From contig JAUYNR010000082.1 of assembly GCA_030698225.1 (NCBI GenBank), positions 1 to 44,353 on the forward strand: DNA of 44,353 nucleotides. Direction: 5' to 3'. The number at the start of each line of letters is the position of its first letter. Positions within the stretch are counted from its first letter, which is position 1. The translations under genes and the position numbers were made by a program. Below the pieces are notes generated by a model, which was not told the DNA's origin, did not search any database, and saw only the letters and a list, made by a program, of their open reading frames with translations. Below, piece after piece: positions 36,719-44,353 of this stretch. The stretch is from Oxalobacteraceae bacterium (GTDB lineage Bacteria > Pseudomonadota > Gammaproteobacteria > Burkholderiales > Burkholderiaceae_D).

Positions 36719-38680
36719 ATGAAAAATCCAACTCAATTCGCACCGGACCGAACCCACGACATCATCTGCCTCGGGCGTCTGGCGGTCGATCTGTATGCAC
36801 AGCAAATCGGCGCCCGCCTGGAAGACGTGAGCAGCTTTGCCAAATACCTCGGCGGCTCGTCTGCCAACATCGCGTTTGGCACCGCGCGCCTGGGATTGCG
36901 CTCGGCGATGCTGTCGCGCGTCGGCGCCGATCACATGGGGCGCTTCCTGACTGAATCGCTGACTGGCGAAGGCTGCGACGTCAGCCATGTGTCGGTCGAT
37001 CCGGAGCGCCTGACCGCACTGGTGATGCTGGGACTGAAGGACAAGGACACCTTCCCGCTGATTTTCTATCGCGAGAATTGTGCCGACATGGCGATCCGCG
37101 CGGAAGACGTCGATCAAGCGTTCATCGCCAGCAGCAAGGCGCTGCTGATCACCGGCACCCACTTCTCCACCAAGGAAATGCATCAGGTCAGCAGCCTGGC
37201 GCTGGAATATGCGCGCCGCAATAACGTGCGCACGGTACTCGACATCGACTATCGTCCTGTGCTGTGGGGTCTGTCGCAGAAAGCCGACGGCGAAACGCGT
37301 TTCGTCTCGAACGATGGCGTTACTGCGCACATGCAAACCATCCTGCCGCAGTTCGACCTGATCGTCGGCACCGAAGAAGAATTCATGATCGCCGGCGGCG
37401 GTGCGGACATCATCGCTGCGCTCAAGGCAGTGCGTAATGTGTCGAACGCCACGCTGGTGGTCAAGCGCGGCCCGCTCGGTTGCGCGGTGATTGAAAGTGC
37501 GATCCCGGCCACGCTGGACGATGCGTTCAATTTCCGTGGCGTACAGGTCGAAGTGATGAATGTACTCGGTGCCGGCGATGCTTTCTTGTCCGGCTTCCTG
37601 AAAGGCTGGCTGAACAATGCCGATTACGCGCGCTGCTGCGAACTCGCCAACGGCTGCGGTGCGCTGGTGGTGGCCCGCCATGCTTGCGCACCGGCGATGC
37701 CGACCCCGGTCGAACTCGACTACTTCCTCGCCAATGCGGATCGCCTGCAACGCCCAGGGCAGGATGCCACGCTGAACCGCTTGCACCGCGTCACGGTCAA
37801 GCGCAAGCAATGGAACGCACTGTGCGTGTTCGCGTTCGATCACCGCAACCAGTTCTTCGATATGGCGCAGCAAGTCGGCGCCAGCGAGCAGCGCATTCCG
37901 GCATTGAAACAATTGTTGGTGCAGGCAGTCGAGCAAACCGAAGCAGCCTTTGATCTGGCCGGCAAGATCGGTGTACTGATCGATGACCGTTACGGCGAAG
38001 ATGCGCTGAATGCCGCCACTGGGCGCGGCTGGTGGATCGGCCGTCCGATCGAATTGCCAGGTTCGAACCCGTTGCAGTTCGACTGGGGCCGTTCGGTCGG
38101 TTCGCGGCTGATCAGCTGGCCGAAAGAACATGTGATCAAATGCCTGGTGCAGCTGCACCCGGACGAAAGTGTCGAGAGCCGTCTGGAACAGGAAGCGCAG
38201 ATCAAGGCGCTGTACGACGCAGCACAAATCAGCGGTCACGAACTGTTGCTGGAAATCATTCCTCCCAAATCGATGCCCTCGGCACCGGATACCGTGTTGC
38301 GCGCGGTCAAGCGTCTGTACAACATCGGCATCTATCCGGAATGGTGGAAGCTGGAAAGCATGAGCGCAGAACAATGGCACGCGATCGATGCGCTGGTACA
38401 GGAACGCGATCCGTACTGCCGCGGCGTGGTATTGCTGGGCCTGCATGCGCCGGTCGAAGACTTGACGCAAAGCTTCCAGGCTTCACGCGACAGCACGACT
38501 TGCCGCGGCTTCATGGTCGGCCGCACCATTTTCCATGAGCCGAGCCGCCGCTGGCTGGCAGGTGAAATTAATGATGCGCAACTGATCAGCGAAGCACGGG
38601 CGAACTTTGAGGAATTGATCACCATCTGGAAAGAAACACGTGAAGATTTCAAAGCCGTAGCGCAGGAGAAAGCAGCATGA
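36719..38680 (+). CDS. iolC: 5-dehydro-2-deoxygluconokinase fused to DUF2090 (aldolase-like)
   Basis: A 653-residue two-domain protein. Residues about 12-335 form a PfkB-family kinase with GRLAVDLYAQQIGARLEDV, KYLGGSSANIAFGTARLGL, and the catalytic GAGDAF with Asp287. It phosphorylates 2-deoxy-5-keto-D-gluconate. Residues about 350-640 are DUF2090, related to class I aldolases (LCVFAFDHRNQFFDMAQ, GVLIDDRYGEDAL, ELLLEIIPPK, YPEWWKLE). No separate iolJ aldolase gene is present in the window, so the second domain probably cleaves the phosphorylated product to dihydroxyacetone phosphate and malonate semialdehyde (inference). The same fusion is common in proteobacteria. It starts the core operon and overlaps iolD by ATGA. 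Confidence 0.95.
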   Translation: MKNPTQFAPDRTHDIICLGRLAVDLYAQQIGARLEDVSSFAKYLGGSSANIAFGTARLGLRSAMLSRVGADHMGRFLTESLTGEGCDVSHVSVDPERLTALVMLGLKDKDTFPLIFYRENCADMAIRAEDVDQAFIASSKALLITGTHFSTKEMHQVSSLALEYARRNNVRTVLDIDYRPVLWGLSQKADGETRFVSNDGVTAHMQTILPQFDLIVGTEEEFMIAGGGADIIAALKAVRNVSNATLVVKRGPLGCAVIESAIPATLDDAFNFRGVQVEVMNVLGAGDAFLSGFLKGWLNNADYARCCELANGCGALVVARHACAPAMPTPVELDYFLANADRLQRPGQDATLNRLHRVTVKRKQWNALCVFAFDHRNQFFDMAQQVGASEQRIPALKQLLVQAVEQTEAAFDLAGKIGVLIDDRYGEDALNAATGRGWWIGRPIELPGSNPLQFDWGRSVGSRLISWPKEHVIKCLVQLHPDESVESRLEQEAQIKALYDAAQISGHELLLEIIPPKSMPSAPDTVLRAVKRLYNIGIYPEWWKLESMSAEQWHAIDALVQERDPYCRGVVLLGLHAPVEDLTQSFQASRDSTTCRGFMVGRTIFHEPSRRWLAGEINDAQLISEARANFEELITIWKETREDFKAVAQEKAA

Positions 38681-40545
38681 GCGCGACCATTCGTTTGACC
38701 ATGGCACAAGCGCTGGTGCGCTACCTGGCTGCATTGCGGGTCGAGACCGGGAACGGCACCGAGCAACTGTTCGGCGGCGCCTTCGCGATCTTCGGCCACG
38801 GCAATGTGGCGGGCTTGGGCGAAGCGCTGTATCAGTACCGCGATACCTTCCCCACCTACCGCGCACACAATGAACAAGGCATGGCCAATGCCGCAATCGC
38901 GTATGCGAAAGCGCACATGCGGCGCCGGATGATGGCAGTGTCGAGCTCAATCGGGCCGGGCGCGACCAATTTGTTGACTTCCGCCGCACTGGCGCATGTG
39001 AACCGGCTGCCGGTATTGCTGTTGCCGGGCGACATGTTCGTGTCGCGCGCGCCGGACCCGGTGCTGCAGCAACTGGAGGACTTCCAGGATGGCAGCGTCT
39101 CCGTCAACGATGCGTTCAAGCAGCTGTCGCGCTATTTCGACCGCATCATTTATCCGGAACAACTGCTGACTGCCTTGCCGCGCGCGATCCAGGTCTTGAC
39201 CGATGCCGCGCAGTGCGGTCCGGTCACGCTGGCGCTGCCGCAAGACGTGCAGGCGATGGCGCATGACTATCCGGTCGAATTCTTCTCGCCGCCTGTCGTC
39301 ACTTTCCGCCGGCTGCCGCCGGTCGATGCCGAACTGGAACAGGCGGCCGCCCTGCTCCGTCTGGCGAAGAAGCCGCTGATCGTCGCCGGCGGCGGCGTTC
39401 TGTATGGTCAAGCCAGCGACGCGTTGCGCGCGTTTGCCGAACAGCATGCGATACCGGTGGTGGAAACCCACGCCGGCAAGAGCGCGCTGGCATGGGACCA
39501 CCCGCTGCAACTGGGATCGATCGGCGTCGACGGCTCGCCGTCAGCCAATCTGTTGGCCAGCGAGGCGGACCTGGTGCTGGCGGTCGGCTCCCGCCTGCAG
39601 GATTTCACCACCGGGTCGAACGCGTTGTTCGGCCAGGCCAAGCTGGTCAGCCTGAATGTCAACCCGTTCGACGCGGTCAAGCGGCGCGGTCTGAGTGTGC
39701 TGAGCGATGCCGGTCTGGGCCTGCAGCGTTTGTCGTCCAAATTGGCGCAATGGCAGGCGGATGCCGACTGGCAATCCAGGGCCAGGGCAGAGTCCAATCA
39801 ATGGCGCGCCACCGTCAGCGCGATTACCGCCCGCCGCGAAGTGGCACTGCCGTCGTTGCCGTATGACGGCGAAGTGATCGGCGCGGTGCAGCGCTCCGGC
39901 GCCGATTCCGCCGCGCGCGACATCGTGGTCTGCGCCGCCGGCACCTTGCCGAAGGAATTGAAGAAGCTGTGGCGCAGCTCGACACCGGGCGGCTACCACA
40001 TGGATTACGGCTATTCCTGCATGGGTTACGAGATTGCCGGCGGCCTTGGCGTGAAGATGGCCAAGCCGGATGCCGAGGTGATCGTGATGGTCGGCGACGG
40101 CAGTTACATGATGATGAATTCCGAGATTGCGACGTCGGTCATGCTGGGCAAGAAACTCATCATCGTGGTGCTCGACAATCGCGGCTACGGCTGCATCAAC
40201 CGTCTGCAGCAGGAAGTCGGCAGTGCGCCTTTCAACAATATGTACGACGACTGCCTGCAGGGCGAACACGGCGCGCCGCAGATCGACTTTGCGCTGCATG
40301 CGCAATCGCTCGGCGCGCTGTCGGAAAACGTCAAGACGATCCCGGAACTGGAGCAGGCATTGGCCCGCGCCCGCGCCGCCGACCGCACTTATCTGGTGTG
40401 CATCGACACCGACCCGGCGCGCACCACCAGCGAAGGCGGCTGCTGGTGGGAAGTGGCGGTGCCTGAAGTCTCCGAGCGAAAACAGGTACGTGAAGCACGC
40501 AAACTCTACGAGCAAGCCAAGCAAATACAAAGGGCAGCACAATGA
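38677..40545 (+). CDS. iolD: trihydroxycyclohexane-1,2-dione hydrolase
   Basis: Thiamine-diphosphate enzyme of 622 aa that opens the ring of 3D-trihydroxycyclohexane-1,2-dione to 5-deoxy-glucuronate. The N-terminal pyrimidine-binding domain carries the conserved Glu in YRAHNEQGMANAAIAYAK, and SSIGPGATNLLTSAALAH follows. The middle domain includes IVAGGGVLYGQA. The diphosphate-binding motif runs from VMVGDGSYMMMNSEIATSV to the Asn of VLDNRGYGCIN. The length and the C-terminal GGCWWEVAVPEVS are typical of IolD. It overlaps both iolC and iolE by four bases, indicating translational coupling. Confidence 0.97.
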   Translation: MSATIRLTMAQALVRYLAALRVETGNGTEQLFGGAFAIFGHGNVAGLGEALYQYRDTFPTYRAHNEQGMANAAIAYAKAHMRRRMMAVSSSIGPGATNLLTSAALAHVNRLPVLLLPGDMFVSRAPDPVLQQLEDFQDGSVSVNDAFKQLSRYFDRIIYPEQLLTALPRAIQVLTDAAQCGPVTLALPQDVQAMAHDYPVEFFSPPVVTFRRLPPVDAELEQAAALLRLAKKPLIVAGGGVLYGQASDALRAFAEQHAIPVVETHAGKSALAWDHPLQLGSIGVDGSPSANLLASEADLVLAVGSRLQDFTTGSNALFGQAKLVSLNVNPFDAVKRRGLSVLSDAGLGLQRLSSKLAQWQADADWQSRARAESNQWRATVSAITARREVALPSLPYDGEVIGAVQRSGADSAARDIVVCAAGTLPKELKKLWRSSTPGGYHMDYGYSCMGYEIAGGLGVKMAKPDAEVIVMVGDGSYMMMNSEIATSVMLGKKLIIVVLDNRGYGCINRLQQEVGSAPFNNMYDDCLQGEHGAPQIDFALHAQSLGALSENVKTIPELEQALARARAADRTYLVCIDTDPARTTSEGGCWWEVAVPEVSERKQVREARKLYEQAKQIQRAAQ

Positions 40546-41468
40546 ACAAGAAATTCAATGTCAAGATCGGCATCAACCCGATCTCCTGGATGAACGACGA
40601 CCTGCCCTCGCTGGGCGGCGAAACGCCGCTGGAAGTGGCGCTGTCGGAAGGCGCCGAGATCGGCTATCAAGGTTTCGAGCTGGGCAACAAGTTTCCCAAG
40701 AAATCGGCGGCATTGCTGGACGTGCTGGGCAAATACAAGCTCGAATGCATCTCCGGCTGGTACTCGGGACTGCTGGCGCATGCGGATCGTACCGTTGAGC
40801 AGGAAATCGAAGCGGTCGGCCCGCATTTGCGCCTGCTGGCAGAAAGCGGCGCCAGGGTCATGGTGTACGGCGAAGTCGCCGATGCGATCCAGGGCCAGGC
40901 GCAGCCGCTGTACAAGCGCCCGCGTTTCGTCACCCACGCACAATGGCAAGCGTATGCCGACAAGATGACCGCCTTTGCGCGTCACACCTTGTCGCACGGC
41001 GTGCGCCTTTCTTACCATCATCACATGGGCGCATATGTCGAATCACCGGCCGATGTCGATCAACTGATGGCGCTGACCGGCCCCGAGCTGGGCCTGCTGT
41101 TCGACAGCGGCCACATGACTTTCGGCGGCGGCGATGCGGTGACGATGCTCAAGAAACACATTGCGCGCGTCTCGCACGTGCACTGCAAGGATGTCCGTCC
41201 TGCGGTCACCAAACTGGCGCGCAACGGCAACTGGACTTTCCTGCAATCGGTGATCAATGGCGCATTCAGCGTACCCGGCGACGGTTGCATCGATTTCCGC
41301 GGCATATTGCAACTGCTGTATGAGCATGGCTATGAAGGCTGGCTGGTGGTCGAGGCGGAGCAAGACCCTGCGGTGGCGCCGAGCTACCAGTATGCGCAAA
41401 TGGGTTATCAGCATCTGGCCGGACTGGTGCAAGCGATCGAGTCGGGCGCTCTGAGGGCTGCAGCATGA
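40542..41468 (+). CDS. iolE: inosose dehydratase
   Basis: A 308-residue TIM-barrel enzyme dehydrating 2-keto-myo-inositol to trihydroxycyclohexane-1,2-dione. Segments typical of IolE are IGINPISWMNDDLPSLGGET, GFELGNKFPK, CISGWYSGLLA, RVMVYGEV, LSYHHHMGAYVE, LLFDSGHMTFGGGDA, HVHCKDVRP, FSVPGDGCIDF and LVVEAEQDPAVAPS, which include the metal ligands. It overlaps iolD and iolB through ATGA junctions. A paralogue without the rest of the core set lies at 15959. Confidence 0.96.
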   Translation: MNKKFNVKIGINPISWMNDDLPSLGGETPLEVALSEGAEIGYQGFELGNKFPKKSAALLDVLGKYKLECISGWYSGLLAHADRTVEQEIEAVGPHLRLLAESGARVMVYGEVADAIQGQAQPLYKRPRFVTHAQWQAYADKMTAFARHTLSHGVRLSYHHHMGAYVESPADVDQLMALTGPELGLLFDSGHMTFGGGDAVTMLKKHIARVSHVHCKDVRPAVTKLARNGNWTFLQSVINGAFSVPGDGCIDFRGILQLLYEHGYEGWLVVEAEQDPAVAPSYQYAQMGYQHLAGLVQAIESGALRAAA

Positions 41469-42271
41469 ACCTGTTAGCCAAGGCAAACAAGAACGGCCGC
41501 GAGATTGTCAGCGTCACGCCGCAATCGGCCGGATGGACTTATGTCGGCTTCGCCGCACATCGTTTGGCCAAGGGGGAATCGCTCTCGTTCGATACCGGAA
41601 GCCGGGAAACCTGCATCGTGGTGCTGCGCGGCGTGGTCAGCGTCAGTGCCGGTGGCGCGCTTGGGCAGAACGCATGGCGCGAGATCGGCGAGCGCAACAG
41701 CGTTTTCGAGCAGCGCTCGCCGTATGCAGTCTATGTACCGAGCGGCGAGTCGGTCAGCATCAGCGCGCATGGCGAAGCGGAAGTCTCGCTGTGCAGCGCG
41801 CCTGCCAGCGGCAAGCTGCCGGCGCGCTTGATCGAGCCGGCCAGCATGAAGCGCTCGACGCGCGGCAAGGATGCCAATACCCGCTACGTGTGCGACATCC
41901 TGCCGCAAACCGAAGCGGCCGAATACCTGCTGATCACCGAGGTATTGACGCCGGGAGGACACTCGTCCAGCTATCCGCCGCACAAGCACGATGCCGACAA
42001 CATCCCGCTTGAGAGCTCGCTGGAAGAAACCTATTACCACCGGCTGAACCCGTCGCAAGGCTTTGCTTTCCAGCGCGTGTATACCGACGACCGTTCGATC
42101 GACGAGTCGATGGCGGTCGAAGACCATGACGTCGTGATGGTGCCCAAGGGATATCACCCGGTTGTCGTTCCTTACGGTTACGACAGTTACTACCTCAATG
42201 TGATGGCGGGGCCGAAGCGCGAATGGTGCTTCCACAACGACCCGGCGCACGAATGGATTCTGAAGAAATAA
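41465..42271 (+). CDS. iolB: 5-deoxy-glucuronate isomerase
   Basis: A 268-residue bicupin that isomerises 5-deoxy-glucuronate to 2-deoxy-5-keto-gluconate. Family features are GWTYVGFAAHRLAKGESL, the metal-binding segment GGHSSSYPPHKHDADN with two His, SSLEETYYHRLNPSQGFAFQ, VMVPKGYHPVVVPYGYDSYYL and the C-terminal AGPKREWCFHNDPAHEWI. The length is normal. It overlaps iolE by four bases and is the last tightly packed gene of the operon; the dehydrogenase gene follows after 72 bp with a weak hairpin (about 42289-42306) in between. Confidence 0.96.
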   Translation: MNLLAKANKNGREIVSVTPQSAGWTYVGFAAHRLAKGESLSFDTGSRETCIVVLRGVVSVSAGGALGQNAWREIGERNSVFEQRSPYAVYVPSGESVSISAHGEAEVSLCSAPASGKLPARLIEPASMKRSTRGKDANTRYVCDILPQTEAAEYLLITEVLTPGGHSSSYPPHKHDADNIPLESSLEETYYHRLNPSQGFAFQRVYTDDRSIDESMAVEDHDVVMVPKGYHPVVVPYGYDSYYLNVMAGPKREWCFHNDPAHEWILKK

Positions 42272-42343
42272 GAATCTGCGCGGTGGTTTTTACGATAACC
42301 ATTTTCGGATCCTTATCCGTCCAACTCTGAAAGTTTGCATACC

Positions 42344-43846
42344 ATGTCAACACCATCCATCATCGGCCATTTCATTGCAGGCCAAAACGCCACGCCACCA
42401 GAAGGCCGCACCAGCGATGTCTTCAATCCGGCCACCGGCGCGGTCAGCGCCAGGGTTGCACTGGCCACCAACGACGACCTGAACCGCGCGGTAGCCGCCG
42501 CCAAGGCAGCCTTTCCGGCATGGGCGTCGACTTCGCCGCTGCGCCGCGCGCGGGTCATGTTCAAGTTCAAGGAATTGATGGAACAAAACGTCGACCGTCT
42601 GGCTGAAATAATCTCGAACGAGCACGGCAAGGTCTTCACCGATGCCAAAGGCGAAGTGCAGCGCGGCATAGAAGTGGTCGAATTCGCCTGCGGCATTCCG
42701 CAATTGCTGAAGGGCGAATTTACCGAGCAGGTCGCCAGCGGCATCGATTCCTGGTCGATCCGCCAGCCGCTGGGCGTCTGCGCCGGCATCACGCCGTTCA
42801 ATTTCCCGGTGATGGTGCCGATGTGGATGTTCCCGATGGCGATCGCCTGCGGCAATACCTTCATCCTGAAACCCTCCGAGCGCGACCCGTCGGCCAGCCT
42901 GGTGATGGCCGAACTGCTGCAGCAGGCGGGCTTGCCGGACGGCGTGTTCAACGTGGTGCAAGGCGACAAAGCGGCGGTCGACGCGATCCTCGATCACCCG
43001 GACGTCAAGGGCGTCAGCTTTGTCGGCTCGACCCCGATCGCCGAATACATTTACGCGACCGGTTGCGCCAAAGGCAAGCGCGTGCAGGCGCTGGGCGGCG
43101 CGAAGAACCACATGGTCGTGATGCCGGACGCCGACCTGAAGCAGACCGTCGACGCGCTGATGGGAGCCGCTTACGGTTCTGCCGGCGAGCGCTGCATGGC
43201 GATCTCGGTGGTGGTGGCGGTGGGCGACATCGCCGACAAGCTGGTCGACGCACTGGCGCCGCGCATCCGCGCGCTGAAGATCACCCAAGGCATGGACCTC
43301 TCGGCCGAGATGGGTCCGGTCGTCACGCAAGTGCACAAGAACAAGATCATCGGCTATATCGACCAGGGTGTCGCTGCAGGTGCGGATCTGGTGGTAGATG
43401 GCCGCGATTTCGTGCTGCCCGGCCACGAAGCAGGTTTCTTCCTTGGCGGCTCGCTGTTTGATAATGTAACTACCGACATGACGATCTATACCGAAGAGAT
43501 CTTCGGGCCGGTGCTATGCATCGTGCGGGTGCCGGATTTCAATACTGCAGTCGAGCTGGTCAATGCCCACGAATATGGCAATGGCACCGCGATCTTCACG
43601 CGTGATGGCAATACCGCGCGCGAATACACCTATCGGATCCAGGTCGGAATGGTCGGCGTCAATATACCGTTGCCGGTACCGATGGCGTTCCACAGTTTCG
43701 GCGGCTGGAAGCGCAGCCTGTTCGGCGACCATCATGCGCACGGCCCTGAATCGGTCCGCTTTTACACCAAGCAGAAAGCGGTCACGCAGCGCTGGCCCGC
43801 AAGCATTGCCGCCGGCGCGGAATTTGCAATGCCGACCATGAAGTAA
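42344..43846 (+). CDS. iolA: (methyl)malonate-semialdehyde dehydrogenase, CoA-acylating
   Basis: A 500-residue aldehyde dehydrogenase of the MmsA/IolA branch. It turns malonate semialdehyde from the inositol route (or methylmalonate semialdehyde from valine) plus CoA and NAD into acetyl- or propionyl-CoA and CO2. Landmarks are [60 protein letters not shown] and the active site GSAGERCM with Cys284. The Cys context without the usual general-base Glu is typical of the CoA-acylating group. ATG 42344 is the first start consistent with the family; no strong ribosome site is seen. It completes the core pathway. Confidence 0.94.
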   Translation: MSTPSIIGHFIAGQNATPPEGRTSDVFNPATGAVSARVALATNDDLNRAVAAAKAAFPAWASTSPLRRARVMFKFKELMEQNVDRLAEIISNEHGKVFTDAKGEVQRGIEVVEFACGIPQLLKGEFTEQVASGIDSWSIRQPLGVCAGITPFNFPVMVPMWMFPMAIACGNTFILKPSERDPSASLVMAELLQQAGLPDGVFNVVQGDKAAVDAILDHPDVKGVSFVGSTPIAEYIYATGCAKGKRVQALGGAKNHMVVMPDADLKQTVDALMGAAYGSAGERCMAISVVVAVGDIADKLVDALAPRIRALKITQGMDLSAEMGPVVTQVHKNKIIGYIDQGVAAGADLVVDGRDFVLPGHEAGFFLGGSLFDNVTTDMTIYTEEIFGPVLCIVRVPDFNTAVELVNAHEYGNGTAIFTRDGNTAREYTYRIQVGMVGVNIPLPVPMAFHSFGGWKRSLFGDHHAHGPESVRFYTKQKAVTQRWPASIAAGAEFAMPTMK

Positions 43847-44070
43847 ATCCGGCGCTTCCTCACCGTTTCAATTTTTCTTCAATGGCGAAATGTTGCCGGG
43901 GATCGTTTCGCCTGAGCGCTTTTGAAATTCAGGCAAAGCAGGGCCGGCAATACAAACTGTCGGGGGATTATTTAAGAATTGCCATCCAATGGCATAGCGG
44001 ACGCTCGCCAGCCGGAGAGCGCCAAATAATGGGCGGCATTCACGCCCGCATAAACAGGAGACGTAACAGC

Positions 44071-44353
44071 ATGAACGCACTCAACAAGAATCTGATTTCC
44101 GCCGCCGTCATCGGCGCCACACTGGCCATCGCCTCATCGGCGGCGCTGGCGCAGTCGAACGTCACCCTGTACGGCAACCTGTCGCTGTCGCTGACCAAGG
44201 CCAGCGGCACCTCGGCTGCCATCGACGAGACCGGCTTCGGCAGCAATCTGGGCTTCAAGGGCAGCGAGGATCTGGGCGGCGGGCTGGCCGCGTATTTCGA
44301 TTTCCGCACCAATTTCGCGGCCGACAAGGGCACCCAGAACGGCGTGCTGTTCG
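44071..44353 (+). CDS. Gram-negative porin, N-terminal part (cut by window)
   Basis: The first 94 codons of an outer-membrane porin. A signal peptide ends near SAALAQ (residue 28), followed by the usual beta-strand start SNVTLYGNLSLSLTK and GSNLGFKGSEDLGGGLAAYFDF, typical of porin_4 family trimeric porins of Burkholderiales. CAGGAGACG precedes the ATG. The gene lies 224 bp behind iolA on the same strand; it may serve uptake of inositol through the outer membrane, but porins of this family are general and the window ends before anything more specific can be said. Confidence 0.92.
   Translation, partial: MNALNKNLISAAVIGATLAIASSAALAQSNVTLYGNLSLSLTKASGTSAAIDETGFGSNLGFKGSEDLGGGLAAYFDFRTNFAADKGTQNGVLF

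Noticed and set aside
36290..38470. A 726-codon open frame antisense to iolC
   Set aside because: It is the reverse-strand shadow of a high-GC gene with strong codon bias; composition is His/Gln/Arg-rich as expected for such shadows.
42289..42306. Hairpin TGGTT / AACCA after iolB as a terminator
   Set aside because: The stem is short and weak, and iolA is needed in the same pathway; read-through is more likely.

Overview
This window looks like a chromosome segment from a betaproteobacterium of the order Burkholderiales, most likely the Oxalobacteraceae (Herminiimonas/Glaciimonas/Collimonas/Herbaspirillum type). That rests on recognised protein families (a glucokinase-RpiR fusion, a DUF2242 lipoprotein, YchF, a short trimeric-type porin), moderately high GC with AT-rich intergenic regions, and a typical intergenic repeat mosaic. 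A DUF3494 ice-binding lipoprotein hints at a cold habitat. The taxonomy is inference.

Left part (1-10.9 kb), mixed and partly decayed. A broken IS3-family orfA touches the left edge. A compact nitric-oxide defence module follows: nsrR, the flavohaemoglobin hmp and a group III truncated haemoglobin, with matching 17-bp palindromes before nsrR and hmp. Next come a small orphan gene, remnants of two Kef-type potassium/proton antiporters around a DUF2242 lipoprotein, the ice-binding lipoprotein, two small exported proteins, a DUF3617 protein and the housekeeping gene ychF.

Middle (10.9-14.6 kb). A glucokinase fused to an RpiR-type regulator diverges from an unusual two-domain methylglyoxal synthase. 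A repeat-rich intergenic mosaic follows.

Right part (14.6-43.8 kb), an unusually large inositol (cyclitol) catabolic island. It has four blocks. (1) A LacI regulator diverges from an accessory operon with a second inosose-dehydratase-like gene and three Gfo/Idh/MocA oxidoreductases. (2) A minus-strand operon of an RpiR regulator (probable IolR), iolG and another oxidoreductase diverges from a sugar ABC transporter, which is followed by a chemoreceptor. (3) Two further LacI regulators and a Bacillus-like iolI / iolG-iolH set, plus an MFS transporter. (4) The core operon iolC(-DUF2090)-iolD-iolE-iolB, with ATGA overlaps, then iolA/mmsA. A porin gene starts at the right edge and is cut by the window. 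Together these genes can import inositol, oxidise it to 2-keto-inositol, dehydrate, hydrolyse, isomerise, phosphorylate and cleave the product, and convert malonate semialdehyde to acetyl-CoA.

Two kinds of non-coding structure stand out. An 82-bp promoter-operator block is nearly duplicated in front of the ABC transporter and in front of iolC, joining them into one probable regulon. A family of five intergenic elements, each exactly 70 bp between conserved ends, occurs mainly in the inositol island and matches nothing I recognise.
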